From NCBI GenBank assembly GCA_022764465.1, contig JALERL010000016.1, positions 1-42,902 on the forward strand: a stretch of DNA of 42,902 nt. The letters are read 5' to 3'. Origin of the DNA: Lachnospiraceae bacterium. GTDB lineage: Bacteria; Bacillota; Clostridia; Lachnospirales; Lachnospiraceae. Positions 17,156-25,299 of this stretch are shown here, in pieces. The notes beneath the pieces are model-generated. The model was not told where the DNA came from. It was given only the letters and a program-made list of their open reading frames with translations, and ran no database searches. Made by a program: the position numbers and the translations under genes. Numbering within the stretch: the first letter of the stretch is position 1; each line of letters begins with the position of its first letter.

Positions 17156-18469
17156 ATGGAAGAAAATAGAATGGAAGCAGAAGAAAAACAGCAGGATGCA
17201 TTGTATGCGAAAGAAGCGGAATCACAAGGCGTACAGATGCTTTTGGATGCAAAGAAAAAAGGAAGCTTTAAAAAGGGATTGGCAGCAGGTATTGCGGGCT
17301 GCTTTGCAGTGGTAACCATAACCGTTGCTGCATTAGCCGGTACCGGAGTCGTGGATATCCGCGTCGGACAACAGAAGAATAACGTTCTGACCAAAGAAGT
17401 GGAGAAAAAGTTAGATAAGCTGATCGGACAGATCGATCTGTATTATTATGAAGATGTAGATGCCGATAAGCTGGCAACCGGATTATATAAGGGACTGTTC
17501 GAGGGACTTGCTGATCCGTACAGTGTCTATTATACCGAAGAAGAATATGATGATATGATGATCTCTACCAATGCGAATTATTATGGAATCGGTGCGGTAC
17601 TCAGTCAGGATAAGGATACCATGAAGGTGACGATCACGAAGGTCTATGAGGATTCACCGGCCAAAAAGGCAGGCTTAAAGGCAGGAGATATGATCGTTCA
17701 GGTCGGAGATATTACAGCGACCAGCATGGAACTGTCAGATCTTGTGACGAAGATCCGTGGAGAAGAGGGAACGACTGTGCATCTTAAGATCTACCGGGAT
17801 GGAGAGAATGATTATCAGGAGATTGATGTAGAGCGTGGCAAGGTAGACATCCCGACGGTAAGTTCTAAGATGTTAGAGGATACGATCGGTTATATCCAGG
17901 TGTCAGAGTTTGCCGAGAATACTGCAGATCAGTTCAAGACAGCAGTGAAGGACTTACAGGATCAGGGTATGAAGGCGATGATTATAGATCTGCGTGATAA
18001 CGGAGGCGGTCTTTTAACCTCCTGCCAGGAGATGTTAGATGAGATCCTGCCGGAAGGAACCGTGGTCTATACGGAAGATAAGTATGGTAACAGACAGGAT
18101 CTGACCTCAGATGCAGAGCATTACTTAGATCTGCCGCTTGCAGTCTTAGTGAACGGTAATTCTGCAAGTGCATCCGAGATATTTGCCGGAGCGATCCGTG
18201 ACTTCGACTATGGAACACTGATCGGAACGAAGACCTTTGGAAAAGGAATCGTACAGAATATCAAGCAGCTTGCCGATGGAAGTGCATATAAGCTTACGGT
18301 AGCAAAATACTATACACCGTCCGGAGAGTATATTCACGGAAAGGGAATTGAACCGGATGTGACACTCGAATATGAATACACCGGAGATACCGATGCAGAT
18401 ACTTATGATCAGATGAAGGATAATCAGGTATTAAAGGCAATCGAGGTATTGCAGTCTGAGATAAAATAG
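17156..18469 (+). CDS. S41 family C-terminal processing protease with PDZ domain
   Basis: A 437-residue membrane-anchored serine protease of the CtpA/CtpB type. A charged cytoplasmic N-terminus (about 1-40), one helix (about 41-65) and an extracellular part with PDZ (about 150-220: YYGIGAVLSQ..., DSPAKKAGLKAGDMIVQVGD) are followed by the S41 catalytic core. The core shows DLRDNGGG, the Ser in NGNSASASEIF and the Lys in TKTFGKGIVQ 25 residues on, the spacing of the known Ser-Lys dyad. ATG 17156 is chosen for AGAGG seven bases upstream; ATG 17150 would touch that site. It lies 34 bases after the M23 gene, and Ctp proteases in other bacteria cleave wall hydrolases of that kind. Confidence 0.93.
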   Translation: MEENRMEAEEKQQDALYAKEAESQGVQMLLDAKKKGSFKKGLAAGIAGCFAVVTITVAALAGTGVVDIRVGQQKNNVLTKEVEKKLDKLIGQIDLYYYEDVDADKLATGLYKGLFEGLADPYSVYYTEEEYDDMMISTNANYYGIGAVLSQDKDTMKVTITKVYEDSPAKKAGLKAGDMIVQVGDITATSMELSDLVTKIRGEEGTTVHLKIYRDGENDYQEIDVERGKVDIPTVSSKMLEDTIGYIQVSEFAENTADQFKTAVKDLQDQGMKAMIIDLRDNGGGLLTSCQEMLDEILPEGTVVYTEDKYGNRQDLTSDAEHYLDLPLAVLVNGNSASASEIFAGAIRDFDYGTLIGTKTFGKGIVQNIKQLADGSAYKLTVAKYYTPSGEYIHGKGIEPDVTLEYEYTGDTDADTYDQMKDNQVLKAIEVLQSEIK

Positions 18470-18528
18470 ACCTTAACAGGTTTACCGATAGGAAGTAACA
18501 GGGAAAGCAAAAGAGGAGGAGAACGAAT

Positions 18529-20151
18529 ATGAGAAAAGCAGGGATCGCATCAGTAGTTTTAGCAGTTACTCTTTTGGTGCAGTCAGCGGGCATGCCGGAA
18601 GTACAGACCGTTTATGCAGGAACCGTCAGTGAACCGGAGATGACAGTGGCTATGGATGCATCGGACGTTGATGTTTCGACAAGTCAGAATAAGGGACAGA
18701 TGGTATCCGGAAGCTGGACGAATCCGGATCTGACACCGGCAGAGAAGGTACAGGTGAAAAAAGAGGTTTCACAGATTACAGACGGAGTGGAAGCCACCGG
18801 TGTCAATACATATTCTTCGGTTTCCTCGGCAGCAAAGTATATGCGTAAGCAGATGGTCGCAAGGAATACATTATTTCAGATGACATATAATGGGAATGGT
18901 CTGACAAGGGAAAAGGTTACAACACTCATCCATGATATGATGAAGAAGGCTTGTGAGATCACAGACAAAGCACAGGAAGGTGATTATCTGTATTATCATA
19001 TGATGGGTATGTCCTGGCGGTATGCTTATACCCCGACGCAGGCTCAGATTATCGTCCAGGTGTCTTATCGTACGACAGCTGCACAGGAAAAGCAGGTAAA
19101 GGCAAAGCTTTCGAGTGTCATTTCTTCCTTAAAGCTTTCGAAATGTTCGGATATGCAGAAGATCAAACAGATCCACGACTATCTGTGCAGCAATACAACC
19201 TATGATTATACCTATTCCAGATATTCTGCATATGATGCCCTGATCGGGAAAAGTGCGGTATGCCAGGGATATGCAACTGCCTTTTATGCACTTTGTAAGC
19301 AGGCAGGTATCAAGGTATGCTGTGTGCCCGGATATGCAGGTGGTGATCATCTGTGGAATCTCGTAAAGTTCGGTAATAAATGGTACAATATCGATACGAC
19401 CTGGGACAGCCAGAAAAGTGGTACGATCTACACCTATTTTTTAAAGAGCAACAGCGATTTTATCGGACATAGCAAAAATCTGGATATCTATAAGACTTAC
19501 CGTTACTGGAGTTCTTCGGATGTCAGTGAATTTAACAGCAGTCATCCGGTATGGACAACCTCTTATCAGGGACAGGTAGGAAAGCCGACCTTAAAGCCTG
19601 TTAAGGTAAAAAGCTATAATACCGTACAGCTTACCTGGAGCAAGGTAAACAATGCCAGTGGATATATTGTGTGGTACGCGACAAGTAAGCGCGGTTCTTA
19701 TCAGAAGGTAAAGACCATTAAGGGTGGAGCTGTTACGAATATAAATGTCAGCGGACTGATCCCGGGCAAGACCTATTATTTTAAGGTACAGGCCTATACG
19801 GATATTTTAAAAAATGCAAAAAGCGGTAATTCTGCGGTTGTATCGGTAAAAACAGTTCCGGGCAAGGTGACGATCGATCATATCAAAACCGCATCAAAGT
19901 CAATTACCCCATACTGGAAAAAGGTTGCGGGAGCGAATCATTATCAGATCGAAGTGACCTATACCTATAAGAAGACAAGCTATAAGTTGAACCGGACTGC
20001 CACAGCCGGCACAAAAAGCATGCAGAGCAAAAAGATCAATGTGCCAAAGGGCGTAAAGTGCAAGGTAAGAATCCGTGCGATCACAAAGGGTGTCAATGGC
20101 AAAAAAGTTTATGGAAGCTATTCTAAGACAAAGACGATCACGGTAAAATAG
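18529..20151 (+). CDS. Secreted transglutaminase-like protein with fibronectin type III domains
   Basis: A 540-residue exported protein. It has a signal peptide (about 1-30, ending TVYAG), a linker and helical region (about 60-210), and a transglutaminase-like core (about 205-300) with the triad Cys in SAVCQGYATAF, His in GGDHLWNLVKF and Asp in WYNIDTTWD. One fibronectin type III domain follows (about 350-447, VQLTWSKVNNASGYIVWYATSKRGSY), then a second, more divergent one (about 450-540). Such proteins in Firmicutes act at the cell surface as proteases or crosslinkers; the actual reaction is not predictable. GGAGGAG precedes the ATG. It continues the ftsEX-M23-protease gene run. Confidence 0.88.
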   Translation: MRKAGIASVVLAVTLLVQSAGMPEVQTVYAGTVSEPEMTVAMDASDVDVSTSQNKGQMVSGSWTNPDLTPAEKVQVKKEVSQITDGVEATGVNTYSSVSSAAKYMRKQMVARNTLFQMTYNGNGLTREKVTTLIHDMMKKACEITDKAQEGDYLYYHMMGMSWRYAYTPTQAQIIVQVSYRTTAAQEKQVKAKLSSVISSLKLSKCSDMQKIKQIHDYLCSNTTYDYTYSRYSAYDALIGKSAVCQGYATAFYALCKQAGIKVCCVPGYAGGDHLWNLVKFGNKWYNIDTTWDSQKSGTIYTYFLKSNSDFIGHSKNLDIYKTYRYWSSSDVSEFNSSHPVWTTSYQGQVGKPTLKPVKVKSYNTVQLTWSKVNNASGYIVWYATSKRGSYQKVKTIKGGAVTNINVSGLIPGKTYYFKVQAYTDILKNAKSGNSAVVSVKTVPGKVTIDHIKTASKSITPYWKKVAGANHYQIEVTYTYKKTSYKLNRTATAGTKSMQSKKINVPKGVKCKVRIRAITKGVNGKKVYGSYSKTKTITVK

Positions 20152-20158
20152 AGATAGT

Positions 20159-20662
20159 ATGAAGAACTGGAAAAAAGTAGTTTCTGTGCTGGCGGTTATC
20201 GGCTGGATGTGTATGATCTTCCACTATTCCGATCAGCCGGCGGCAGAGTCAACGAAGATATCCGATACCGTCTGTTACCGGATCATAAATACGATAGATA
20301 GCTGGTTTTCACAGGGATTTACGAGTGCACAGAAGGAAGCCTATGCAGAGGCGATCACCTATCCGGTACGCAAGGCAGCACATATGACAGAATATGCAGT
20401 TCTTGCGGTACTGATCTTAAATGTCCTGCATCAGTTTTTACGGCATATGCATCGCAGAAGTTATTATTTTCTCGCACAGGCAGGAGCATCGCTGTATGCC
20501 GCAACCGATGAATTCCACCAGCGTTTTGTGCCGGGGCGGTCAGGGAATCTTACAGATGTCGGGATCGATTCTGTGGGAGCGGTAGTCGCATTGTTGATCG
20601 TATTTTGCATCATAAAGCAATATAAGAAGAGAGGGCATGGCGGTTCATCTGCCAGCCTGTAG
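20159..20662 (+). CDS. VanZ family membrane protein
   Basis: A 167-residue protein with about four membrane helices. Seen: the N-terminal VVSVLAVIGWMCMIFHYSDQPAAES, then RKAAHMTEYAVLAVL (the conserved Lys-x-x-H region) and the VanZ signature ATDEFHQRFVPGRSGNLTDVGIDSVGA. Members give low-level teicoplanin resistance in some enterococci, but most are uncharacterised envelope proteins. It starts seven bases after the transglutaminase gene and so is likely co-transcribed with it. Confidence 0.9.
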   Translation: MKNWKKVVSVLAVIGWMCMIFHYSDQPAAESTKISDTVCYRIINTIDSWFSQGFTSAQKEAYAEAITYPVRKAAHMTEYAVLAVLILNVLHQFLRHMHRRSYYFLAQAGASLYAATDEFHQRFVPGRSGNLTDVGIDSVGAVVALLIVFCIIKQYKKRGHGGSSASL

Positions 20663-20711
20663 GAAGACACGCAGGATTTGTGCAAAAGGCAGTGCAGGAA
20701 TGGAGATTAAA

Positions 20712-20888
20712 ATGGAACATAAAATGACAAAGGAAGAAAAAAAGGAACTGATCAAAAGATATATCGTAGCGTTTGCGCTGTTGGCAGTTACCATTGTTGT
20801 ATTGATCGGGATGTTTAAGAGGGCTCAGGAAGATGACAAAAAGGCTGCGGCGGACAGTACGCAGATCGTGACAGAACAGACAGAATAA
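20712..20888 (+). CDS. Small single-pass membrane protein (58 residues), unknown
   Basis: Charged N-terminus (MTKEEKKELIKRY), one hydrophobic helix (about 19-36, IVAFALLAVTIVVLIGMF) and an acidic, Thr/Gln-containing tail outside. Start choice: GGAG six bases before the ATG at 20712; ATG 20700 has its AGGA directly adjacent. I do not recognise a family. It lies 49 bases after vanZ and 20 before prfB, so it is probably expressed with them. Confidence 0.7.
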   Translation: MEHKMTKEEKKELIKRYIVAFALLAVTIVVLIGMFKRAQEDDKKAAADSTQIVTEQTE

Positions 20889-20908
20889 TTAGAAAGCAGG
20901 TAAAAATA

Positions 20909-22039
20909 GTGATAGAGTTAGACCAGTATCGACTGAAGTTAGGAACCTACAAAGAGCCGCTTCTTGAAGTAAAGGGAGCACTGGATCTGGAAAACAAGAC
21001 ACGTAAGATCGAAGAGATTGAGCGTGAGATGGAAGCACCGGACTTCTGGGATGACCCGGAGGTATCCCAGCGGAAGATGAAGGAGTTAAAGGGATATAAG
21101 GATGATGTGGAGACCTGCCGGAATCTGGAACAGAAGTTAGAGGATATCGCCACCCTGATTGAGATGGGAGATGAGGAAAACGATCCGGACATTGTTGCAG
21201 AAGTTGAACAGGAAGTAGCAGAGTATGATGCAGCATATGAGAAGATCCGTATCAAGACACTGCTGTCCGGTGAATACGATGGAGATAATGCGATCGTTTC
21301 CCTGCATGCCGGAGCGGGTGGAACCGAATCCTGTGACTGGGCATCCATGCTGTACCGGATGTATACCAGATGGGCAGCAGATAAGGGCTTTTCTGTCGAA
21401 GTTTTAGATTCCTTAGACGGAGATGAAGCAGGGATCAAGTCGATCACCTTTCAGGTAAATGGTGAGAATGCATATGGATACTTAAAGTCTGAGCATGGCG
21501 TACATCGTCTGGTACGAATTTCACCATTTAATGCAGCAGGAAAAAGACAGACATCATTCGTTTCCTGTGATGTTATGCCGGATATTGAAGAAGATATTGA
21601 CATTGAGGTAAAGGATGAGGATATCCGTATCGATACCTATCGTTCGAGTGGAGCAGGTGGACAGCATATCAATAAGACCTCCTCTGCGATCCGTATCACA
21701 CACTATCCGACCGGAATCGTAGTAACCTGTCAGAATGAGCGTTCCCAGCACATGAATAAGGATAAGGCAATGCAGATGTTAAAGGCAAAACTGTTCTTAT
21801 TAAAGCAGCAGGAGAATGCCAACAAGGCGGCAGGCATCCGTGGAGAAGTCTCAGAGATCGGCTGGGGTAACCAGATCCGTTCCTATGTCATGCAGCCATA
21901 TACGATGGTAAAGGATCACAGAACGGGTGCAGAAACCGGAAATGTAGACAGTGTAATGGATGGAAGTATCGATCTTTTTATCAACGCATATCTGAAATGG
22001 TGTTCCTTAGGATGCCCGAAGAATATGGGAGAGGAGTAA
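20909..22039 (+). CDS. prfB: Peptide chain release factor 2, no programmed frameshift
   Basis: A 376-residue release factor for UGA and UAA codons. The catalytic loop GGQ is in YRSSGAGGQHINKT, the RF2-type tripeptide region is RLVRISPFNAAGKRQTSF, and the N-terminal helices read APDFWDDPE. The usual in-frame UGA with +1 frameshift near codon 25 is absent: the equivalent stretch reads KGALDLENK without interruption, so RF2 autoregulation by frameshifting is missing here. The start is GTG with only a weak GCAGG upstream. The C-terminal tail (LKWCSLGCPKNMGEE) is slightly longer than in Bacillus. Confidence 0.95.
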   Translation: MIELDQYRLKLGTYKEPLLEVKGALDLENKTRKIEEIEREMEAPDFWDDPEVSQRKMKELKGYKDDVETCRNLEQKLEDIATLIEMGDEENDPDIVAEVEQEVAEYDAAYEKIRIKTLLSGEYDGDNAIVSLHAGAGGTESCDWASMLYRMYTRWAADKGFSVEVLDSLDGDEAGIKSITFQVNGENAYGYLKSEHGVHRLVRISPFNAAGKRQTSFVSCDVMPDIEEDIDIEVKDEDIRIDTYRSSGAGGQHINKTSSAIRITHYPTGIVVTCQNERSQHMNKDKAMQMLKAKLFLLKQQENANKAAGIRGEVSEIGWGNQIRSYVMQPYTMVKDHRTGAETGNVDSVMDGSIDLFINAYLKWCSLGCPKNMGEE

Positions 22040-22045
22040 ACCATT

Positions 22046-22804
22046 ATGAAAAGCTGGATTATCATACCGTTGATTCTGGTTGGACTCGCAATCGTCCTTC
22101 TCGTATTGGTGGCAATGATCAGGAAGAAAACAGAAGAAGTGGCAAATAACCTTTTTGGTACAAGATCACTCGTTGAAGGTGTAAAAATGCAACAGCAGGA
22201 GCTTGCAAAAACACCTAAGACCGTATCGGGCATGACGAGACTCTTGGAGCCGCAGATACAAAAGGATTTTCCGGAGTTTAACTGGGTAGAATTCCGCAAT
22301 AAGGCGGAGAACCTTTTAGAATCGGCATTTGCAGCCATTACGGTATCCGACCTTTCACGATTACAGGAAGGAAGCGAGGATTTAGAAAACGAGATTGAAA
22401 ACCGGATTAAGGAAAATCAGACGGAACATATCCATGAGGTCTATCAGGCAGTCCGGATCCATCAGACGGAGATCACCAAATATGAAAAGAAGCAGGGCAG
22501 ATGCACCATCACCTTACAAAGCGCAGTCGAGCATGTACATTATAAGGAACAGGACGGAAAGGTCATAGAGGGTGAAAAGGCATTCCCACAGCAGACAAAG
22601 TACAATACCGAGCTGATGTACATACAGGATGCAGGACTTGCGAATCTGGATAAATCCATGGGAGTGACCTGCCCGAATTGCGGAGCACCGGTCACAAAGC
22701 TTGGTGTAAAATTCTGCGAATACTGCGGCAGCAGTGTGATACCGGTCAACACACAGGTATGGAAGTTCCATCATTTTTATGAAGTAGATTATCAGCATGT
22801 CTGA
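22046..22804 (+). CDS. Membrane-anchored Tim44-like protein with C-terminal zinc ribbon
   Basis: 252 residues. It has an N-terminal membrane helix (about 4-26) and a cytoplasmic part that resembles bacterial Tim44-like domains (about 70-205: FPEFNWVEFRNKAENLLESAFAAI, then CTITLQSAVEHVHY and GKVIEGEKAFPQQTKY in the places typical of the family). A zinc ribbon follows (CPNCGAP...CEYCGSS, about 211-232) with a short tail. The start is seven bases after prfB; the next three genes share the zinc-ribbon and membrane theme. The Tim44-like call is by eye; the zinc ribbon is clear. Confidence 0.7.
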   Translation: MKSWIIIPLILVGLAIVLLVLVAMIRKKTEEVANNLFGTRSLVEGVKMQQQELAKTPKTVSGMTRLLEPQIQKDFPEFNWVEFRNKAENLLESAFAAITVSDLSRLQEGSEDLENEIENRIKENQTEHIHEVYQAVRIHQTEITKYEKKQGRCTITLQSAVEHVHYKEQDGKVIEGEKAFPQQTKYNTELMYIQDAGLANLDKSMGVTCPNCGAPVTKLGVKFCEYCGSSVIPVNTQVWKFHHFYEVDYQHV

Positions 22805-22852
22805 TACAGATAACAATATGCAGCGAAAAAGCAAACAAACAGGAGGTAAGTT

Positions 22853-24136
22853 ATGGGATTAATCAGAGCAGTAGCAGAGGCAGTCAAGGGATCATTGGCA
22901 GATCAGTGGTTAGAAGTATATGAACCGGATGATATGGGGGATCAGACCGTATTTACAAGCGGAGTCCTGATCCGCAGGGGACAGAACACCAAGGGTACAC
23001 CGGATGCCGTATCGAATGGTTCGGTGATCCATGTATATGACAATCAGTTTATGATGTTAGTGGATGGTGGAAAGATCGTAGATTATACTGCAGAACCGGG
23101 TTACTACAAGGTAGATAATTCCTCCCTGCCATCCATGTTTAACGGTCAGTTAAAAGATACCTTAAAGGAATCCTTTTCCCGTATCAAGTTTGGCGGACAG
23201 ACACCAACTGCACAGAAGGTATTTTATATTAACTTACAGGAGATCAAGGGAATCAAGTTTGGTACACGTAATCCGATCAACTATTTTGATAACTTTTATA
23301 ATGCGGAACTGTTTTTACGCGCACATGGAACCTATTCGATTAAGATCGTAGATCCGGTACGTTTTTATGCGGAAGCGATTCCGAGAAACAAAGACCGCGT
23401 AGAGATTACCGACATCAATGAACAGTATTTATCAGAGTTCTTAGAGGCATTACAGACTTCGATCAACCAGTTATCCGCAGATGGTATCCGTATCTCGTAT
23501 GTACCATCGAAGGGAAGAGAACTTTCGAAGTATATGGCACAGACCTTAGACGAAGACTGGAATCAGATGCGTGGTATGGAGGTGCAGGCAGTCGGTATTG
23601 CAAGCATCTCTTATGATGAGGAATCCACAAAGCTCATCAATATGCGGAATCAGGGCGCAATGTTAGGTGATCCGACCGTACGTGAGGGCTATGTACAGGG
23701 CGCGATGGCAAGAGGACTTGAGGCAGCAGGTTCGAATGCCAATGGCAGCATGGCAGGCTTTATGGGTATGGGTGTAGGTATGCAGGCATCCGGTGCGATG
23801 ATGGGAAATGCATCCCAGGTCAATCTTGCACAGATGCAGATGCAGCAGCAGAATGCTGCGAATGCACAGAACGTACAGGCAGCACAGGCAGGCACACCGG
23901 CGGCAGATGGCTGGACGTGCGAGTGCGGCGCAGTGAATACCGGAAAGTTCTGCAGCGAATGCGGAAAGGCAAAGCCGGCACCGGCTGAGAGCTGGACATG
24001 TGAATGTGGAACAGTGAACACCGGAAAGTTCTGTAGTGAATGTGGAAAACCGGCACCTGCAAAGGAATGGACGTGTGAATGCGGAACCACTAACAGCGGA
24101 AAATTCTGCAGCAACTGTGGAAAAGCGCGTCCATAA
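22853..24136 (+). CDS. SPFH-domain protein with three C-terminal zinc ribbons (YdjI-like)
   Basis: A 427-residue cytoplasmic protein of the virion-core-like SPFH family (compare Bacillus YdjI). The N-terminus (MGLIRAVAEAVKGSLADQWLEVYEPDDMG) and the SPFH core (about 30-300: GKIVDYTAEPGYYKVDNSSLPSMFNG, LFLRAHGTYSIKIVDPVRFYAEAIPR, GMEVQAVGIASISYD) are typical. A Met/Gln/Ala-rich linker (about 300-350) precedes three near-identical ribbons with CxC...CxxC pairs. GGAGG precedes the ATG. In Bacillus the YdjGHI proteins work with PspA at stressed membranes; no PspA gene is seen here. Confidence 0.88.
   Translation: MGLIRAVAEAVKGSLADQWLEVYEPDDMGDQTVFTSGVLIRRGQNTKGTPDAVSNGSVIHVYDNQFMMLVDGGKIVDYTAEPGYYKVDNSSLPSMFNGQLKDTLKESFSRIKFGGQTPTAQKVFYINLQEIKGIKFGTRNPINYFDNFYNAELFLRAHGTYSIKIVDPVRFYAEAIPRNKDRVEITDINEQYLSEFLEALQTSINQLSADGIRISYVPSKGRELSKYMAQTLDEDWNQMRGMEVQAVGIASISYDEESTKLINMRNQGAMLGDPTVREGYVQGAMARGLEAAGSNANGSMAGFMGMGVGMQASGAMMGNASQVNLAQMQMQQQNAANAQNVQAAQAGTPAADGWTCECGAVNTGKFCSECGKAKPAPAESWTCECGTVNTGKFCSECGKPAPAKEWTCECGTTNSGKFCSNCGKARP
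23912..24133 (+). repeat. Three tandem zinc-ribbon-coding repeats
   Basis: Units at 23912-23992, 23993-24067 and 24068-24133, each coding W-T-C-E-C-G...TGKFCSECGK or a close variant. Every unit keeps its four cysteines. Synonymous differences show they are not a very recent duplication. Confidence 0.9.
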
Positions 24137-24183
24137 CAGAAGGAGTCGTGGATAAACATACAGAATAGGTGGAGGTAGAAAAG

Positions 24184-25299
24184 GTGGCGGTCATTAGTTT
24201 AAAATGTCCCAATTGTGATGGGGAACTGATCTTTGATCCATCCAGTGGAAAGTATAAATGTGAATACTGCTTTTCCTTGTTTTCCCAGGAGGAGCTTGAT
24301 GCAATGCAGCCGGCAACTGCACCGGAACAAAGCGAAACAAAGCAAAGCGATGCAGGACAGGAGGATGCCGGAGGACAGGATGTATCAAAAGCATCCGACG
24401 CAGAAAGCAGGAAAGAAGCATCCGGGCAGGAAGCCGTGATCTATACCTGCCCAAGCTGCGGTGCACAGATCGTAACGGATGAAACAACAGCGGCAACCTT
24501 CTGTTATTACTGTCACAATCCGGTTGTATTAGGTGGAAGGGTATCCGGTGAATTTTTACCGGATAAGATCATTCCGTTTGAGATCGACCGCAAGGAGGCA
24601 GAGAAGAAGTTTTTAGACTATGTCGGCAAAAAGAAGTTCGTTCCACGCTTCTTTTTCCAGAAGAAGCAGATCGAGAAGATGACAGGTGTCTATTTCCCAT
24701 ACTGGCTCTATGATGTTTCACTGGAGGGAAACTTAGAGGCAGAAGCAAAAAAGACACGTGTCTGGGTATCCGGCGAGGAAGAATATACCGAGACGAAGAT
24801 CTACAGCATTGAGCGGGAAGGAACCGTAGATCTGAATCATCTGGCAATGGATGCCTTACAGAAGGCGAACAAGACACTGATCGAGGGTGTGCTGCCATAC
24901 CAGTTTGATCAGATGAAGGACTTTACGATCGGTTATCTGTCCGGATTTCAGGCAGAAAAGCGTGACATTGAAAAGGAAAGTTATAAGGCGCAGGCCGAGC
25001 AGGAGATGCAGGGATATGCGAAGAATCTGATGCGGGAAAGCGTAGATGGATATGGAAGTGTAACAGTCAGAAACAGCCATTTCCATACGAAGCAGGATCT
25101 CTGGAACTATGTACTGCTTCCGGTATGGACAGTTACCTATCGCGCGAAAAATGGGAAGATTTTTTACTATTCGATGAACGGTCAGACCGGAAAGGTCTGC
25201 GGAGAACTCCCGATCGATTATAAGAAGCTTGGGCTACTGAGTGGTATTGTGAGTGCAGTTGTGCTTGTACTTGCGTTGATTGGAGGGTATCTGTTATGA
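24184..25299 (+). CDS. Double zinc-ribbon membrane protein (YdjG-like)
   Basis: 371 residues: zinc ribbon 1 (CPNCDG...CEYC, about 8-28), a Gln/Glu/Ala-rich linker, zinc ribbon 2 (CPSCGAQ...CYYCHNP, about 88-113), a large mixed domain (about 120-345, VYFPYWLYDVSLEGNLEAEAKKTRVW, QDLWNYVLLPVWTVTYRAKNGKIFYYSMNGQTGKV) and one C-terminal helix (about 349-371). It is the kind of protein labelled TFIIB-type zinc ribbon, found beside SPFH and TPM genes as in the Bacillus ydjGHI cluster. Start: GTG 24184 has GGAGG nine bases upstream; the GTG at 24169 overlaps that site. The end overlaps the next gene (ATGA). Confidence 0.8.
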   Translation: MAVISLKCPNCDGELIFDPSSGKYKCEYCFSLFSQEELDAMQPATAPEQSETKQSDAGQEDAGGQDVSKASDAESRKEASGQEAVIYTCPSCGAQIVTDETTAATFCYYCHNPVVLGGRVSGEFLPDKIIPFEIDRKEAEKKFLDYVGKKKFVPRFFFQKKQIEKMTGVYFPYWLYDVSLEGNLEAEAKKTRVWVSGEEEYTETKIYSIEREGTVDLNHLAMDALQKANKTLIEGVLPYQFDQMKDFTIGYLSGFQAEKRDIEKESYKAQAEQEMQGYAKNLMRESVDGYGSVTVRNSHFHTKQDLWNYVLLPVWTVTYRAKNGKIFYYSMNGQTGKVCGELPIDYKKLGLLSGIVSAVVLVLALIGGYLL

